A stretch of 43,154 nucleotides of DNA from positions 1-43,154 of the forward strand of contig CAJFVT010000056.1 in assembly GCA_904420525.1 (NCBI GenBank). Direction: 5' to 3'. The stretch is from an uncultured Clostridia bacterium (GTDB taxonomy: Bacteria; Bacillota; Clostridia; UBA1381). A model generated the notes under the pieces. That model worked only from the letters and a program-made list of their open reading frames with translations, searched no databases and was not told the DNA's origin. Position 1 is the stretch's first letter; every line of letters begins with the position of its first letter. The position numbers were made by a program, and so were the translations under genes. This document shows, piece after piece, positions 42,070 to 43,154 of the stretch.

Positions 42070-42341
42070 TGAATAATACGAGTATGACTATAAGAACAGA
42101 CAAAGAAATAAAGCATAAGGCGCAGCAGATCTTTTCAGAGCTTGGAATGGATATGAGTACGGCTGTAAATATTTTTTTGAGACAGACCATAAGGTTAAAC
42201 GGAATGCCGTTTGCGGTCACACTTGACACTCCTAATCGCGAGACCATAGCGGCATTTGAGGAAGGCGAAAAAATGCTGCACGATCCTGAAGCTCCGAGAT
42301 TTTCAAGCGTTGACGAGCTTTTTGCGGAGCTGGACAGCTGA
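42069..42341 (+). CDS. RelB/DinJ-family antitoxin
   Basis: Ribbon-helix-helix antitoxin of 90 aa. The N-terminus MTIRTDKEIKHKAQQIFSELGMDMSTAVNIFLRQTI is the DinJ dimerisation and DNA-binding fold. The C-terminal arm (FEEGEKMLHDPEAPRFSSVDELFAELDS) is the disordered toxin-binding part. It neutralises the toxin encoded next and probably represses the operon through the dyads at 42034-42069. GAAGGGAG lies nine bases before the ATG. The toxin start overlaps its stop by one base. Confidence 0.93.
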   Translation: MNNTSMTIRTDKEIKHKAQQIFSELGMDMSTAVNIFLRQTIRLNGMPFAVTLDTPNRETIAAFEEGEKMLHDPEAPRFSSVDELFAELDS

Positions 42342-42616
42342 TGAAATACGAGATACAAAGAACAAATCAGTTTAAACGTGACTACAAGCTGGCAAAAAGC
42401 CGCGGCTGTAACATGGAGGAACTTAAAGCGGTAATTACAATGCTGGCAAACGGGATTGCATTGTCAGAAAAATATAAAGATCATTCTCTGAGCGGGAAAT
42501 ATTCCGGTTACAGAGAGTGTCATATTCGGCCGGATTGGCTTTTGGTCTATAAGATAACAAGCTCATTATTGATCCTGACATTGGAGAGGACCGGGAGCCA
42601 CAGCGATATATTTTGA
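42341..42616 (+). CDS. YafQ-family mRNA interferase toxin
   Basis: RelE-superfamily ribosome-dependent endoribonuclease, 91 aa. The YafQ signature is intact: FKRDYKLAKSRGCNMEEL, DHSLSGKYSGYRECHIRPDWLLVYKI, with the catalytic-type His (DHSL), His (ECHI), Asp-Trp (PDW) and the C-terminal GSHSDIF His and Phe in place. It likely cleaves mRNA in the ribosomal A site when the antitoxin is degraded. Full length and intact, so it should be active. TGATG overlap keeps toxin synthesis coupled to the antitoxin. Confidence 0.94.
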   Translation: MKYEIQRTNQFKRDYKLAKSRGCNMEELKAVITMLANGIALSEKYKDHSLSGKYSGYRECHIRPDWLLVYKITSSLLILTLERTGSHSDIF

Positions 42617-42650
42617 CTGTTTGTCGATGAATGAAGGATAGAGGAGACTT

Positions 42651-43013
42651 ATGGGAATAGAGAATTACGGAAAGATCGAACAGGGGCGGCATAAAAAGCT
42701 CAGGCGCAGGATCACAGCGGTTATAATAGCCGTTATTGCGGTGATAGTATTTGCGGGAGTTATCGGGATCCTTGCAGGTGATACTGAGGGCTACAGAGAG
42801 AGCGTTGCGTCAATAAAGGAAAATCACGAGCTGAAAGCGAGGATCGCTGAGCTTGAAGAGCAGGTCGGAGAGCTTCAGTCGCAGCTTGCAGAGCGTGATG
42901 ATTTTATCGCGTCAATGCCAACAGTTGCGCCGACGCCGTACGCGCCTCAGCAGAGCGAGACGCCGGACAGCATGGAACCGGCGGCAGGTGTGCTTGAATC
43001 GCCGAGAGATTGA
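42651..43013 (+). CDS. small membrane-anchored coiled-coil protein, unknown function
   Basis: 120 aa. A basic N-terminus (KKLRRR) precedes one helix (about 23-45, VIIAVIAVIVFAGVIGILAG), then a coiled coil (about 55-87, HELKARIAELEEQVGELQSQLAE) and a Pro/Thr/Gln-rich tail. Topology by the positive-inside rule puts the coiled coil outside. The layout is like FtsB/DivIC, but there is no diagnostic septum motif. It has its own GAGGAG ribosome site five bases before the ATG. It lies 34 bases after the toxin gene and ends at a terminator, so it may be read with the toxin-antitoxin pair. No family recognised. Confidence 0.7.
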   Translation: MGIENYGKIEQGRHKKLRRRITAVIIAVIAVIVFAGVIGILAGDTEGYRESVASIKENHELKARIAELEEQVGELQSQLAERDDFIASMPTVAPTPYAPQQSETPDSMEPAAGVLESPRD

Positions 43014-43014
43014 T

Positions 43015-43063
43015 AAAAAAAGGCATTCGGATCCAATTTGTGGCTTTGAATGCCTTTTTTTGT
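43015..43063 (+). terminator. intrinsic terminator after the coiled-coil gene
   Basis: AAAAAAAGGCATTC pairs with GAATGCCTTTTTTT, giving 14 pairs with a 20-base loop and a T7 run. The A-rich and T-rich flanks would also stop transcription arriving from the opposite side. Confidence 0.9.
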
Positions 43064-43145
43064 TGCGTAAATTTTGACTGTAATGATAAATATATCAAAA
43101 ATCAGTCAAAAACAGCAAATAATCCGTTTTTATGCCATGGAATTA

Positions 43146-43151
43146 TTGACA
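43146..43151 (+). promoter_or_regulatory. -35 element of a promoter cut by the window end
   Basis: TTGACA three bases before the end of the window. The -10 would fall outside. The stretch 43064-43145 holds no gene I can support. Confidence 0.4.
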
Positions 43152-43154
43152 AAA

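Noticed and set aside
1-43154. CRISPR arrays, prophage or insertion sequences
   Set aside because: No regularly spaced repeats, no cas, transposase or phage structural genes were seen on either strand.

Overview
The window reads as a chromosomal segment of an anaerobic, endospore-forming member of the Clostridia. The evidence is an alpha/beta-type small acid-soluble spore protein, a monomeric [FeFe] hydrogenase with ferredoxin-like clusters, AddAB in place of RecBCD, S-layer-homology (SLH) surface proteins, copper-amine-oxidase-like 'stalk' domains and near-consensus sigma-A promoters, several with extended -10 elements. Isoleucine is read largely from ATA in most genes. A secreted SLH-anchored rhamnogalacturonan lyase suggests a gut or rumen pectin user; a pectin specialist of the Monoglobus type would fit, but that is inference. 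Layout, left to right: (1) 1-174, the 3' end of an rRNA operon (5S tail, tRNA-Asn, terminator). (2) 297-2287, an AgrA/AgrC-like pair (LytTR regulator and GHKL kinase), followed by two direct repeats 21 bp apart in front of a -10 box that lacks a good -35. This looks like a LytTR-activated promoter pointing into the next block. (3) 2603-19613, an almost co-directional surface-polysaccharide locus: initiating sugar-phosphate transferase, three GT4 and one GT2 glycosyltransferases, Wzy-like polymerase, two Wzz-like chain-length proteins, Wzx-like flippase, polysaccharide pyruvyltransferase, a secreted SLH protein, a DivIVA-like coiled-coil protein and a tandem S11 DD-peptidase. (4) 19717-23887, RodA and the PL11-SLH lyase. 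(5) 24001-30047, minus strand: CAP-domain protein, spore protein, then a cca/xer/asp23/recG operon. (6) 30293-31780, hydrogenase behind a structured leader. (7) 31936-33775, BlaI/BlaR1-like regulator pair. (8) 34003-41981, DEDDh exonuclease, addB and addA. (9) 42069-43013, a DinJ/YafQ-type toxin-antitoxin pair and a small membrane coiled-coil protein. The most coherent hypothesis is that block 3 is a self-contained 'make the polymer, pyruvylate it, dock SLH proteins on it' cassette under peptide- or density-type LytTR control. CsaB-type pyruvylated wall polymers are the known ligands of SLH domains. The locus encodes a pyruvyltransferase and an SLH protein, and a second SLH protein (the PL11 lyase) lies just downstream. 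The DivIVA-like protein, translationally coupled to the flippase, and the double DD-peptidase with altered active-site motifs suggest export is coordinated with cell-wall growth sites. No insertion sequence, prophage or CRISPR array was seen. Coding density is high; only 2288-2602 and 4438-4755 exceed 300 bases without a confident gene, and both carry promoters and leader structure.
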